Positions 10,468-21,944 of a DNA stretch of 64,000 bases are shown one piece after another (position 1 is the stretch's first letter; every line of letters begins with the position of its first letter). The stretch is from Pohlia nutans. Taxonomy: Eukaryota > Streptophyta > Bryopsida > Bryales > Mniaceae. The notes below the pieces were generated by a model. That model had not been told where the DNA came from, made no database searches, and worked only from the letters and a program-made list of their open reading frames with translations. Both the position numbers and the translations under genes were made by a program. The stretch is from positions 4,797,501 to 4,861,500 of the forward strand of contig CM040094.1 of assembly GCA_022496805.1 (NCBI GenBank), given 5' to 3'.

Positions 10468-11436
10468 CAGTGGGGTACCAATCAAAATGTCGTTTTCGAA
10501 TTCGCAGTGAGAAAAATTTCAGCATTGCCAACTTTGAAAGCCTCCCAAGAGCTCAAAAATTGGTATTTTACCACGAAAATTTTACCAAAGACTTATCTTT
10601 AAGTTAATTATATGTATGCCAAATTTCAAGGCCAAAACATATACCGAAAAAAAGTTATTCAAAATCTATCAACATTGGTAAATTTCTACAGCTGCCAACT
10701 TTGAGAGCCTCCCAAAGATTGAATTTTATTTTTTTTGCCATGAAATTCTTGGAAAAGAAACCTCTTTATGTTAATAACATATGATAAAAAATTTAAGGCC
10801 AAAAGATGAATACAAAAAAAGATATTAACAATCTACCAACATGTGTGGTTGTGGGAAAGAATGAGGGAAACTACACACATTGGTAGATTGTAGATATTTT
10901 TTTTTGTATAAATGTTTTGACCTTGAAATTTGGCGTGAGTGTTCCTATCATAAAGAGCATGTTGTACCCAAAAATTCCATGGTAAATAGAGAATTTCTCA
11001 ACCGTTGAGAGGGTGTCAAAGTTGGTAGCAAAGCTTCCCCCATTGTTTCCCACAACTACACATGTTGGTAGATTGTTAATATCGTTTTTGGTATTAATCT
11101 TTTGGCCTTGAGATTTATATCATATGTTATTAACATAAAGAGGTTTTTGTTCCGAGAATTTCATGTCAAAAAAAATAAAATTCAATCTTTGGGAGGCTGT
11201 TAAAGTTGGCAGCTGTGGAAATTTACCAATGTAGGTAGATTTTGAATAACTTTTTTTCGGTAATTTTTTTGGCCTTGAAATTTGGCATACATATAATTAA
11301 CTTGAAGATAATTCTTTGTTAAACACTTCGTGGGAAAATACCAATTTTTGAGCTCTTGGAAGGCTTTCAAAGTTGGCAGTGTTGAAATTTTTCTCACTGC
11401 GAATTCGAAAATGACATTTTGATTGGTACCCCACTG
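10468..11436. mobile_element. Modular foldback element C (0.97 kb, TA-flanked)
   Basis: Inverted ends CAGTGGGGTACCAATC are identical at both ends, with TA at 10466-10467 and 11437-11438. Module order is alpha, beta, inverted gamma, inverted beta, inverted alpha. Modules alpha and beta closely match those of element D. Confidence 0.87.
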
Positions 11437-11523
11437 TACAAAAATCTTGTACATTCTTAAGCGGTCACTCGGTTTCATAAGGTTCTTTAGCCCTTGTGAG
11501 TTGTACTTTGGAATAAGAATTCG

Positions 11524-11557
11524 GATTTGAAGGCCTGATGGTCTTTTTACTACTCCG
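11524..11557 (+). repeat. 34-bp direct repeat, right copy
   Basis: The partner of 8378-8411, with two mismatches. It lies 86 bp beyond the TA flank of element C. Confidence 0.85.
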
Positions 11558-13096
11558 ATTCTAGAATATTCGACATGCCACGTCATTATTTTTCTAAAGA
11601 ATGATGATGAACAGTTGGAGGTTCACAATAGCCTTGCCTCAAGAAACACATGTTTTGAATTTTTTTTATCTTTCATGCAAGAGGGTGAACCTTTGCAAGG
11701 GCTGAAGAACCTTATGTTGATCGAACGACATCCAAGCCACAAGATCATAAAGCCCTCTCGTTTTTTTGCATCGTTAGGTTGTGGGAGGAATTATTTCCAG
11801 TAATCTTGCTAGCCGGAAAAAATTCAATCCGATATTTTGCCCACTTCGCATAGGGTTTGAACTTACAACCTCCTAAATTCCAACCAATTGATTCAAGCAA
11901 ATTCACCACAAATGATACTACGTGTTGTGGTTGGGCTTTACGAAGCCAAATCAACTCTTTTGGGGGGTTTTTGAGATCATTCCACTTGATCGGAGTCCTC
12001 AAGGATTATCTCTGAAATCCTTTAGAGGAGTTGATTGTGCTATAAACTAAAAGCCAAGTTCCATAAATTTGAGAAGGTGCATATAGTAGTAGGGAAAGAT
12101 GAAGAGAAAAGTGAAACTTGGATCTGTCTCAGACCTGACTAAGAAGTCAATGTGCACATTCTATTGACTTGCATAAGGTGGAAAATAAACAAATTCGAGT
12201 GGTTAAAGTGAAATGTGAATAAATTAGATTGGTTAGGGAGAAATTGCCATGAAGTCTTGGGGCTTGAGAACCCTCGATACTTCATGACAACTTCTCCACA
12301 ATTCTCTTTTCTCAAAAACTCACTTGAAATGTCGAACTTGGTCCCCCAAAGTCCCTAAATAACTTGCCTTTTAATGGAATACTTCACCCATGGAACTTAT
12401 GACTCAGCATTCACTTGGAAAACCTTTGGCCGAGCCCTCGGTTCTACACCTAGACTGCTTCAGCCGCTTCCATGTCTCCACCTCTACCAAGCACACTCTA
12501 GTTGTGCAAAAGTGGCAAAAAAACTGCAACAACTTCTCCAAATACCTGCAAGGTCACAAATTGCCTCCCCAATACCTTAGAACAGGCGCCTTAGAGTCGA
12601 ACACAGGGCTTTGCGAAGACGGAAATTTGGCCATGACTTGGTTTATATTTCTAGGGTGTTGGAATTCTTTTTTAAATAGATACAAGATTCAAAAAATCTA
12701 TTTGAAAATAGAAAACATTCTCATCACCTTAAGCCAAAGGAACACAAAAAAATCTTATAAACACCTTTATTTCAATTCAATATTTTCTTTGTAGAAAAGG
12801 AATTGTAGAAAAGGAACTATGCTAAGACAATTCAACATTGTTATTTCTTGTCTTTGGCTTAGTCTTGTATTGAGGAGAAGGCAAAAAAAATTCATCTCTA
12901 TTTTTATGATTGTTGATTAGAAACTTAGTTGTCCTCGTGTAATTTGATACTTCTGAAACCAAACATGAGGTCAAATTTTAGTGCACCCCATCTCGTTGAG
13001 CGCTTTTTGATGATACCAAGAGCGCGGTTGACAAGCGCACGGTCCAGGACATCTCAATATAGCATACAAAACAAATCAACCAACTAACTACGTTCT
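11558..13096. other. Spacer, no gene recognised
   Basis: Moderately AT-rich. The longest plus-strand open frame (12390-12794) has no motif I recognise and no splice context, so I do not call it a gene. No repeat shared with the rest of the window was noticed. Confidence 0.4.
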
Positions 13097-13100
13097 TTAA

Positions 13101-13325
13101 CCCCTAAACGTCCCATGGGGATAGTATATACGTTGTCGTATAATTGGGATTTTCAACCAACAAGAAACTCTAAATTGGGATCTTAGTAGCTCGTTAGAAC
13201 CGCATTGATCTAAATTTCAACTTCTCTTTTGACCTCAAACCCATTAGAGGTGTGGATTTATTCCAAATACAATCAAAATACAACGTATTCTACTAGCCGC
13301 AAAGGCACGTTCAGACGTTTAGGGG
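13101..13325. mobile_element. TTAA-flanked MITE T2 (225 bp)
   Basis: Inverted ends CCCCTAAACGTC, with TTAA at 13097-13100 and 13326-13329. Non-coding. Confidence 0.85.
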
Positions 13326-13329
13326 TTAA

Positions 13330-14080
13330 TGTATAGACTAGTATTTGGGCCCTCCACACAAAACACTTGCACCCATCTTATATATAGTTGTTTGATATTT
13401 TACGTAGAGTACATACAATAGATATAGGACTTAGTTGTGAAATTAGACCGTCATTTGGATTTAATGAATTTAGACTTGGCAACTCAAATGTTAACCAACT
13501 GTAATGTAACATAGAGACTAATCCTTTTTTCTCAATTGGGTTGATTTTTTGTAGAATCCAAAATGTAAAATTGGCTTTATTTTATAATGATACAATGTTT
13601 GTGATGGTATAGCTACTATCTCTCTACCATAACTACTTCAATAGACATTTCCCAAAATCAAAACAAATAAATAGATAGAAAGTTTGCTCCCCTTTCGGGC
13701 TGGCGTGAATAAAGTGTCTATTCGTAATGTCAAAGACCTAGTGCCCATCTGACAAAAAGGCTTTTGGAACAAAACTACTCTCCCATGTCGGAAATGGGCA
13801 CTTTAGTATCAAGTAATGAAATAAAGTAATCATGGACTGGTGGTTGGGAATTTGTTCAATCGCCAAGTCATAGTTGGTGAAGGACTATGTATCATATTTG
13901 TGTGGTCTGAGTTTGATTATTGTTGGGCATGTTTGAGCAATGGTGTGATATATATGACTTGGTGCTGCTAGTGTGCTATCATGGCAGAAAATTTGTACCA
14001 ACCAACCGGCCCTGTTTTACCCCTGAGACAAGTGTTTGCACTCAGTTAGCAATAGAAAAAAAATTTAAAAAAATAAAAAT
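13330..14080. other. Spacer, nothing recognised
   Basis: AT-rich, with no open frame of interest. Confidence 0.4.
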
Positions 14081-14087
14081 AAGAAAA

Positions 14088-14136
<49 letters not shown>

Positions 14137-14194
14137 TATACATATATATACATATATATACATATATACATATATACATATATATATATATATA
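14088..14194. repeat. (TA)n/(CATA)n microsatellite
   Basis: About 105 bp of alternating T and A with periodic C. The 91-residue frame ending here is an artefact of this repeat. Confidence 0.97.
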
Positions 14195-14895
14195 ATTTTA
14201 CCAATTTTTTTTTTTTAAAAAGACAAAATTAAAACACTAGATATTGTTGTAGATTTTTTTTGACTATTTGAATTATGATCATTTGGCGTTTTTGGAGTCG
14301 TTCTTTTGTTTTCACCATCATTAGCATAGTTCATTAGATAGTTGTAAGTCATTTTTTTATCATTGTTAACTTGTTTTTCTCAGGATTTTTCTAGTGGTTA
14401 ATAAAAATAAATGACTAAAAGTAAACATGAATTTTACGTGGAATCGTGTTGGTATTTTACTTTTACATATTAAAAGACAATTTACTTATAAAAAGAGAAC
14501 GCCTTTTATATTAAAGTAAAAAACTAAAAGTAAACATGAATTCTATGTAGAATTGTTTTGATGATCACATGAATGCATAGATACATAAAAAAGACACCCT
14601 CCTCCAATGCATAAGCGGATGATTCTAACCCCTAAAAGATAGAGACTATGTTTCAAAAAAATTGCACCAAAACTGTTATTTTTAGTAGGATGAGTAAAAG
14701 AAATTAAAGAACAAAAATCTACTTCAAACCAACTACTATAAAAATACTTGAAAGAAAATTCAACCCATTTTCCTCCATAGATTGCAAAATTACAGAGGTC
14801 AAAGTGAAGGAGTTTTCTTTTTCCAACTTGTTGAAGACAATGGTCAATGGACTTCAACTCATCTTTGTTGATAAATTATAACCATGTTGCAACTT

Positions 14896-15192
14896 TGAGG
14901 TTTTTGACTATTGTGGGATTAGTCATCACAAACGTAGAAAGTCATGTTTTTGCGATGTTTTACGTATATTTTTGAGATGAATAGGAGTGATTACCTTTGA
15001 CATACATTTTACGTATGTTTATAGTAGAAAAAATGTACAAAAAAAATATCACAAACATGTAAATTTTATCGAACGTATTACCAATGCTCATCTCAACAAC
15101 ATACGTAAAACATTGCAAAAACCTAACTTGCCAAGTTTGTGATTTTATAATCGTCACTTACTTGTGTGCTAATTTTCAAAAATAGTCAAGGT
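14896..15192. mobile_element. Foldback MITE with long subterminal inverted repeats
   Basis: The left arm (tgtttttgcgatgttttacg, then tttgagatga) pairs with the right arm (tcatctcaacaac, then cgtaaaacattgcaaaaacc). The outer ends pair as tttttgactatt with aatagtcaagg. No target duplication could be fixed. Confidence 0.6.
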
Positions 15193-15493
15193 GTCTAAAG
15201 GCCAGTTCATACTATGGCAATTTGGTTGAATGGACCTTATATAATTCCACTTAAAATTGGCCAAGACAACAATTGTGTAAAAGTCCATTAACATATTAGT
15301 GTTGCATTTCTCTTTGCACTACCAATGATGACGTGAAAGGACATGAAAGTGAAAAGACATATAAAGACGCGAAAAGTTGTTAAAGGTTACCTCACAGTAA
15401 TGGGACGACCATCCAACCAACACGAGGACACAAATGGACGCTAAAGCGTAAGAAAAATCAATTCTCACTAAAAATTCATCATTGGAATACTAA

Positions 15494-16059
15494 CCCCTAA
15501 CTACCCAACTATTCATTTTTTGGACGATGTATAGATTTCATTCAAGCATATGTCATACACTTTTTGCAAGTAAAACAAATATTACAAAATTATATGGCAA
15601 GATAGCTTCGTGCATGTGTGATCCGATTAGAAAGGGAATGACTTGTGAAAATTTTATGCCTGATTTTATGTTGCAATGATTCACTAAAAATTTCAAACAT
15701 TTTAGTCTAAATGTGCTCTTGATAAAATAAAGTCATAAAATTAAACGGCCAAAAAATCTCTAAAAACCACTACACTTAGATTATACATTTCAACCCATCA
15801 CAACGAATTTCATTCACAAACAGTCAATATCTTATTTGTCACAAACAGTCACAAACTAATTGTAAATTTCAAGTTTCAAATTTTATAAAAAAATACTGGT
15901 GATAGCAATTGTAGATTTAGTCGTATAGAAAGAATATAATAATATTCATAATGCACAAGTTTTATTAGTACGTCAAATTCAAAATATCCCTATGGTTGCA
16001 TTTTATAATGCATCTTTGCAAAATTGTCAAATTTAGATAGGGGTGAGGACGTTTAGGGG
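15494..16059. mobile_element. TTAA-type MITE T3 (566 bp, decayed flanks)
   Basis: It starts CCCCTAACTACCC after CTAA (15490-15493) and ends GTTTAGGGG before TGAG. The interior matches T1 and T8. Both flanks have lost the exact TTAA, so it is an older copy. Confidence 0.7.
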
Positions 16060-16064
16060 TGAGG

Positions 16065-17240
16065 ACGTTTACTGGCCGTCATGCCAAAAGCCATATATCT
16101 ATCATATTAGAATATTTTAATAGAATAAAATGAATACTCCCTTAACTAAGAATTGACTCACAATACAATTTATGCTCAATTCTTTGATAGACAACTCCGT
16201 GGGGCAAAAAATGCCCAAAATGCGTTACCATGTAGGTGCTTTTGAGCAAAACTAGCTACCTTTGCCGTTTGCCTCTACTCTAAAGGGTGAGAGATCAAAT
16301 TTGTATTCTCTACCAATCACATTGATGGAATCCTTTTGTTTTATCGACAATTGAACATAGTGTGAAATGTCCCTCCCATATCTAAAATCATCTTGCACTA
16401 TGAAAATGTCCAAGAAATAATGAATACACTTGCAAGATTTCACATTCTTTTGATTACTCGGATTTGGAAAGAACAAAAATTCTAATAGTGAGTACAAAGA
16501 TTTGTTTATTTATATTTATTAATAAAAAAATCACCAACAAAATTAAATCTCATGATTTTAGATTAGAATTCGACCTACTAGTTTGAAAATTGATTTAAAA
16601 TTGCCATTTCTAGTGCATTGAGCAAAACGTTAAAAGGATTAATTTTTTCCCACTTCCAACCATAAATCTTGTACTAGATTTCTAATAAAATGTGAGGACA
16701 AACAATCAACCTATTTGCTTTCATAGATCTTAAAGTATAAGATTAAAGTAAAGTCAAATTGGATGAATTTCTTTTTTGCATATTACTCAACCCTTATTAG
16801 CACCCTACTCAAGTTGCCCATGGAGTTTTGAGTCCCGCAACTTTTGATTAATTCAAATAATTTTTGTTTTTCAAACTTATGTTAGCCAACATCTCTAGTA
16901 ATAAATTTGAAAAAATTCATTTAAAATTGACTATGTAGTAATCTACCTAAATCTCCAATTGGAAAAACTACCCCAATGCACTCTCCATTCACGATGGTCC
17001 CCCTAACCAGCGTAACTATTATTATTTATTTTTATTATTATTGTGCTAACTTAATGTGTTTAAAGTTGTTATTGTAGTATCTTAGTAGGGTCACTAGAGA
17101 AAAAAATTGAAAAATTGAAAATAAAAAACATTTAATTTAATTTAACTTTCTAAAAACTAACATTCTCCCCTCAAAACTAAACTCCTTGATTTTTATTTAT
17201 TTTTATCAAAACGATGATAAAAAAAATGGCCTAAAGTGAC
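16065..17240. other. Spacer, nothing recognised
   Basis: AT-rich with homopolymer runs. No supported gene. Confidence 0.4.
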
Positions 17241-17245
17241 TTTAA

Positions 17246-17791
17246 CCCCTAAGCTCCTAAGAGACCATTTTTTGGTTGCTGCCCGTTTTTAATGGGTTGC
17301 CCGAAACCGAAAAAAAAGTTTTTGAATAAACAAAAATTATTTTTTAAAAAAAGTTTTTCATCGAGTTTACTTTCGAATCCAAGTTGAATTATGTCAATTC
17401 AAGTTAAACTCTACCTAGGAGAATTTTTCAAAGTAAATCACTTCAACATTGTCTTAGTGTTACAAAATTTTCTATTTGGAGAAAGTAATGATGTTTCCTC
17501 CATCATTTCTTTTGCTTTTTTGAAGTTTGCAATAGATAAACCAAATTTAACCAATCATGCTAAATTTCAAACTCTAAAAGTGAAAATTAGAATTTATACA
17601 AATTTCCAAAGGTTAATGCTTTTAAATTTATTAAAAATGATATAAAGTTATTTTTGGAAGTTTGACCGTACAAATAATTTGTAGAGATGATGCCCTACAT
17701 TTTTTATATTGAACCAAACTTCATCAAACATATAGAAGGCACATATTATAACACATCTATGTTTTGTCCAATACTCCTCGGGCTTCAGGGG
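17246..17791. mobile_element. TTAA-flanked element T4 (546 bp)
   Basis: The left end CCCCTAAGCTCC follows TTAA (17242-17245). The right end CTTCAGGGG precedes TTAA (17792-17795). The inverted repeat is short and imperfect. A small open frame (17391-17645) carries no recognisable domain. Confidence 0.65.
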
Positions 17792-18487
17792 TTAAAATAA
17801 CAAAATATACCTATTTTTTTATGTTCTATCTTAATTTTTTTTTCCTCGTAATTTCTAAAAAAAATTTACCTTCTACTTTTACTTTTTAATTTTTAAAAAA
17901 TAATGTTTTGGCGACCCTGCTATGGTACTACAGTAGTGCTAGTATTAAAATAGTTGATGTTTCCAGGTGGTGTGAGTACTGTGTATAATATGAAGAATTC
18001 AACCTAAATAACCACTTTGTTCCTCCCTTGATGTATGGCATTAAGTTAGTTCATGGATTCCAAAACACACATAAATATTCTGGCGAATTTGAACAATAGA
18101 TGTAGCTGTGTCCCCCATTATTGGCTCAGAACTGAACAGAGGAGGAGAAAAAGCTACATCTGATAAAGCAAGCCATGCTACAAGGACAAAGCAGTTGCCG
18201 GCTTGTTTTGCAACTACTGAGGATCAAAAACAAATCTATCGTCGGTAATTTTAAAATATTCTTAACGTATTTTATCCAAATATGTGGACAAACAAAAGTT
18301 TGTAGGAGGCTTGAATTTCTCTTCATTTTCATTTCAGATAAGTTTCAACAATCAAAGTAAAGCATACTTCAAGCCTTATTTATTTATTTATCTATTATAT
18401 GTTAGTCCTTTTTATTTTTCTCTTGATAGAAATGAATGCCTACTTCGTGTTTGTAGGAGTAAAATGATGTTTACTTTTGATATGGTA

Positions 18488-18898
18488 CACCGAAATCACC
18501 ATATATTGTGGGTTTGTGAATGGAGTCTGTGGGTACATTCATCCATTTAACCCCTAAAGGACGACCAAGGATTCATGGTTTTAAAATGACAAATTCAATT
18601 GATCCTATTGTGAAAAATATAATTTAGATAGGACTAGATTTTATATCTCTAAAATCAGTGAAGAACAATGCATATGTTCGTTAAAACACAAAGAAATTTG
18701 AACAAAAGGAAGTCCACGTAGAACCTAGTACTCAAAATACTAATTAAAACATGAGGTCCAATTTGGTCTTCTTAGTCCTTTAGGGGTTAACAAATTTTCA
18801 TCCAATATGGATGATTTTTACCATAGTATTTTGAAAGAATTATTAGGAGTAAAGCCTCTCGTAAATACGGTGGGCCACAGTATATGGTGATTTTGGTG
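18488..18898. mobile_element. MITE N1 (CACCGAAATCACC ends) interrupted by T5
   Basis: Ends CACCGAAATCACCATATA and TATATGGTGATTTTGGTG are inverted repeats. A second copy, N2, is at 32590-32738. Element T5 sits inside it. Confidence 0.75.
18551..18786. mobile_element. TTAA-flanked MITE T5 (236 bp), nested in N1
   Basis: Inverted ends CCCCTAAAGGAC, with TTAA at 18547-18550 and 18787-18790. The interior (gattcatggttttaaaatga, then tgatc...tattgtgaaaaat) matches T7, T10, T12 and T14. Confidence 0.88.
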
Positions 18899-18902
18899 TA
18901 GC

Positions 18903-19370
18903 AGGAGTTACTATTGTACTATCTTCAAATTCAGAACACCTAACTTACTGTAGGTAGAGGGCAACAAATATTTCTAAAATTAAACGTCAAATTTTTTCAA
19001 AAATTAAATTTTTATAGTGAAAATGAGAATCCTGCAAAATCATTTGTAATTATTCCATCTTCAAAACCTTATTTTTCAAAAATAATTAAATATATGTCTC
19101 CACCTATGGAATTCCATTGCATGCCCAAAAAGTACAAAAGCAATGGAGTTTGGGCAAATGTACATGTCATGTACATTTTAACTGACAGAATCTATTTACA
19201 CGATGGAGTATATTCGTTATGTTTGTGCTCAATATTCTTGTGAATATAATCTGGCACTCAATTTCATACTCCATTCCTCAATGCCCTCAGATATCTCAGA
19301 ATTCTAATGATTCTCAAAATGGCCCGGATGCACAATTCATGCCTACCAAAAAACGAAAGGCTCAAATTGG
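18903..19370. other. Spacer, nothing recognised
   Basis: AT-rich, with no gene or named repeat. Confidence 0.4.
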
Positions 19371-19383
19371 GTTCAATGTAACC

Positions 19384-19579
19384 ATATAATTTTTATTCTT
19401 CTTAGAATTGTATACGGTTCGCATATAACTTTTATTCTTCTTAGAATTGTATACGGTTCGCATATAACTTTTATTCTTCTTAGAATTGTATACGGTTCGC
19501 ATATAACTTTTATTCTTCTTAGAATTGTATACGATTCGCATATAAATTTTATTCTTCTTAGAATTTGTATACGATTCTC
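19384..19579. repeat. 39-bp minisatellite, five copies
   Basis: Units start at 19384, 19423, 19462, 19501 and 19540, each containing attcttcttagaattgtat. Because 39 is a multiple of three, a minus-strand frame (19373-19657) reads through as a 13-residue repeat (RRIKVICEPYTIL). The last unit is frameshifted by one base relative to the others. Confidence 0.95.
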
Positions 19580-20302
19580 TGGCATAAAGAAAACCCGACT
19601 ATTTCTTGTGGTCCTCCGCGAGTATCTCCCGAGTACCATATGGAAGTGCAAACACATTCATATGATATTTATCATGCACTACCGGTATTACATTCTAAAC
19701 ATTTTTTGGGGCACTTCTAAAAGCTTAGAATTAAACCAATGCCGTGTATCCTACGGTTTCCTCTTTCTCCGCACGGTAATGGCACAAAGCACAACACTAA
19801 AAGGGATCTATACTCTTTGCTTGTTTATATTTTGTGTGCATAATATTCAGTAGCCTTCATGCCCATTGCCTTTCCTTCATGCACTCTGCTCATCACTTTG
19901 AGCCTCCACCTACTGATGAAGTATTGTTGGGTGTGGAATATTCCACACCATCTATTGTAGAGCCAACGCAATGCTACTGAATATTATGTGGTCTACGCTT
20001 TCGGTTTCAGGATTTTTGTCTCTCGATTTGCAACAAAATAGTGTGGCTGGATCTTTGAAATGGATTCTATTCGGACTTTTTTTCCAGCTGATTTTCCTCC
20101 AACTATATCACTCTATTTTGCCTCAAAATTCTGATATTCGTTATGAGCCTGCTAGATTGCTTGTAATTGCGTGCAGAACTAGATTGGAAGCTTTGTTAAC
20201 TAATTGCAACCACGTGAGCACTCCAAGTGCTCGATGGACCATATTAACCCTTGATGGACGTGTCCGTTTTTTGAACAACTAACGAACACCATCATTAATA
20301 GA
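19580..20302. other. Low-support open region
   Basis: A plus-strand frame at 19971-20282 (103 residues, hydrophobic middle) is not recognised and has no conserved context. The phrase catgcactctgctcatcac recurs near 25835, so this is probably repeat-derived. Confidence 0.3.
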
Positions 20303-20577
20303 ACCTGGGGTGTGTTGTATTAAACACGTACAAGTATACATGAGTGCATATAAGGGGTATTAATTTGAATATTGCTTTATGATGTATACATACAATAAAC
20401 ATATTTAAAGCTGAAAATATTGACATATACTTACATTAAACATGTATTTAGGACGGAATGAATATGTATATAAAGGTTTGTAGAGATATAACCCCTTGTA
20501 TACAATCATGGTTTTTTTTTAGAGGGAATCATGAACGCGTGTGATTCTCAAACATAATGTAGAGTGCACCCTTGGGT
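20303..20577. mobile_element. MITE of the GGGTGCACT family (copy M2, inverted)
   Basis: Reverse-complement copy of M4 with intact ends (CCTGGGGTG and GTGCACCCTTGGG). It carries the uninterrupted catatttaaagctgaaa site where M3 holds T9. Confidence 0.78.
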
Positions 20578-20579
20578 AA

Positions 20580-21490
20580 TAGAATCATCCTATTGTATTC
20601 TTTTTGTTCATCCTTTGGTTAGTACTTTCTATGGGCAATAGGTGATAACATTGTGTAAATTTTGCATCTTCAAAGTTGTTTCATTTTGGTAGAAAATTTC
20701 GTTTTTATGGGGTTGACTCACTGGTCACTAAATGTTTGAAACGTTTTAGAACTAAGGAAGACTTCAGCACTGATCAAGTGCATATGACTTGTTCCATGGA
20801 GATTGAAAACATTTTAATTTGTTTGTATATGCCCACTCAGACCTACTAAATTGTGGGAAGTAAAGAAAAGAAAAACCATTTTCTACGTAGTGACTTCAAA
20901 TACAAGGTCATTATCAAAGGCATCACAAGTGAAAAGGTTGAATTTTTTTTTAATATTTTATATATTTATATCCTTGTATTCTTTACTTGATTCATAGCAC
21001 CCTCGTTTTTTTTGTAACTTATTTTAAAAACTAAATTTACAAAATTCACAACAAAATTGTTGAGCAACACTTTGCCCGTGTGAGCATAGTTGGTGATGTC
21101 ATTCTCGTAACTATGTAAAACTATACTATGGGGTTTGACATTTTTTTAAGGATTAAAGTAGAATGCCTCATAATGCCTACAGCCACCCAAGGAGCCTAAA
21201 ATTGACCACTTGTGATCACAAAGGAATCTATCATAATTAACATCTTATGATCTAATAGGAGGCTTCTATAGGTGAATGCAATTGGTACTTTAAGGATACT
21301 GATACTATTTAAAAACATCATAAACGAAATATGACTCTCTTCCCACTTTCATAATTCATATGAATTACATATACTTGATAAAAGGAGGAAAGGAAACCTT
21401 TTTATTAATGAATTTTATGTATAAATTAGTCAAAAAAAGTCCCAAGTCAATTTTCAGAATTTTCCAAGGACAACAACTGAATTGAAATGG
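20580..21490. other. Spacer, nothing recognised
   Basis: AT-rich, with no gene supported. Confidence 0.4.
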
Positions 21491-21499
21491 GCAGTTTAA

Positions 21500-21938
21500 C
21501 CCCTAAAGGATTAAGAAATCCAAATTGGGTCTCATATTTTTTTAGTAGTTTTGAGTAGTTTATATGTAGACTTCTTTTTGTTCAAATATATTTTCCACTT
21601 TTGACCAGCAAGTCCACTTTCAATACTTCCATAAGGTTTTTAAACCCTTCTATCGTTGACCTCATAATCTTGACCATTATTCCCAACTCATTGTAGCAGA
21701 TTTGGTATCATGAGCAAGTCCACATCATCTTTAGTTAAAATTTTGATGGTGAAACATTTGTATTTAATGTTAAAGCTTCTACAGTGCTACTATTGAAAAG
21801 GGAGGACTCCACTAAGTGCTAAAGATCCTTATGTTTAATAATAAAAGGAAATTTAGTCGCATTTGAATTATATTTTCCACAATATGATTGATTTGAATTT
21901 GTCATTTTAAAAAGCGTATATCCTTGGTCCTTTTGGGG
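21500..21938. mobile_element. TTAA-flanked MITE T6, interrupted by a second MITE
   Basis: Its ends are CCCCTAAAGGAT at the left and, in reverse complement, CCCCAAAAGGACCAAGG at the right, with TTAA at 21496-21499 and 21939-21942. Subtracting the nested element leaves about 235 bp, the usual size of this subfamily. Confidence 0.83.
21630..21833. mobile_element. CATAAGG MITE (204 bp) nested in T6
   Basis: Ends CATAAGGTTTTTAAAC and GCTAAAGATCCTTATG are imperfect inverted repeats. Related copies are at 28079-28260 and, inverted, at 38750-38941. Confidence 0.75.
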
Positions 21939-21944
21939 TTAAGG

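Noticed and set aside
12374..12794. Overlapping plus-strand frames of 68 and 134 residues
   Set aside because: No recognisable motif, no splice context, and the C-terminal half is low-complexity AT-rich sequence.
13920..14195. 91-residue frame ending in alternating Ile-Tyr
   Set aside because: Produced by the TA/CATA microsatellite.
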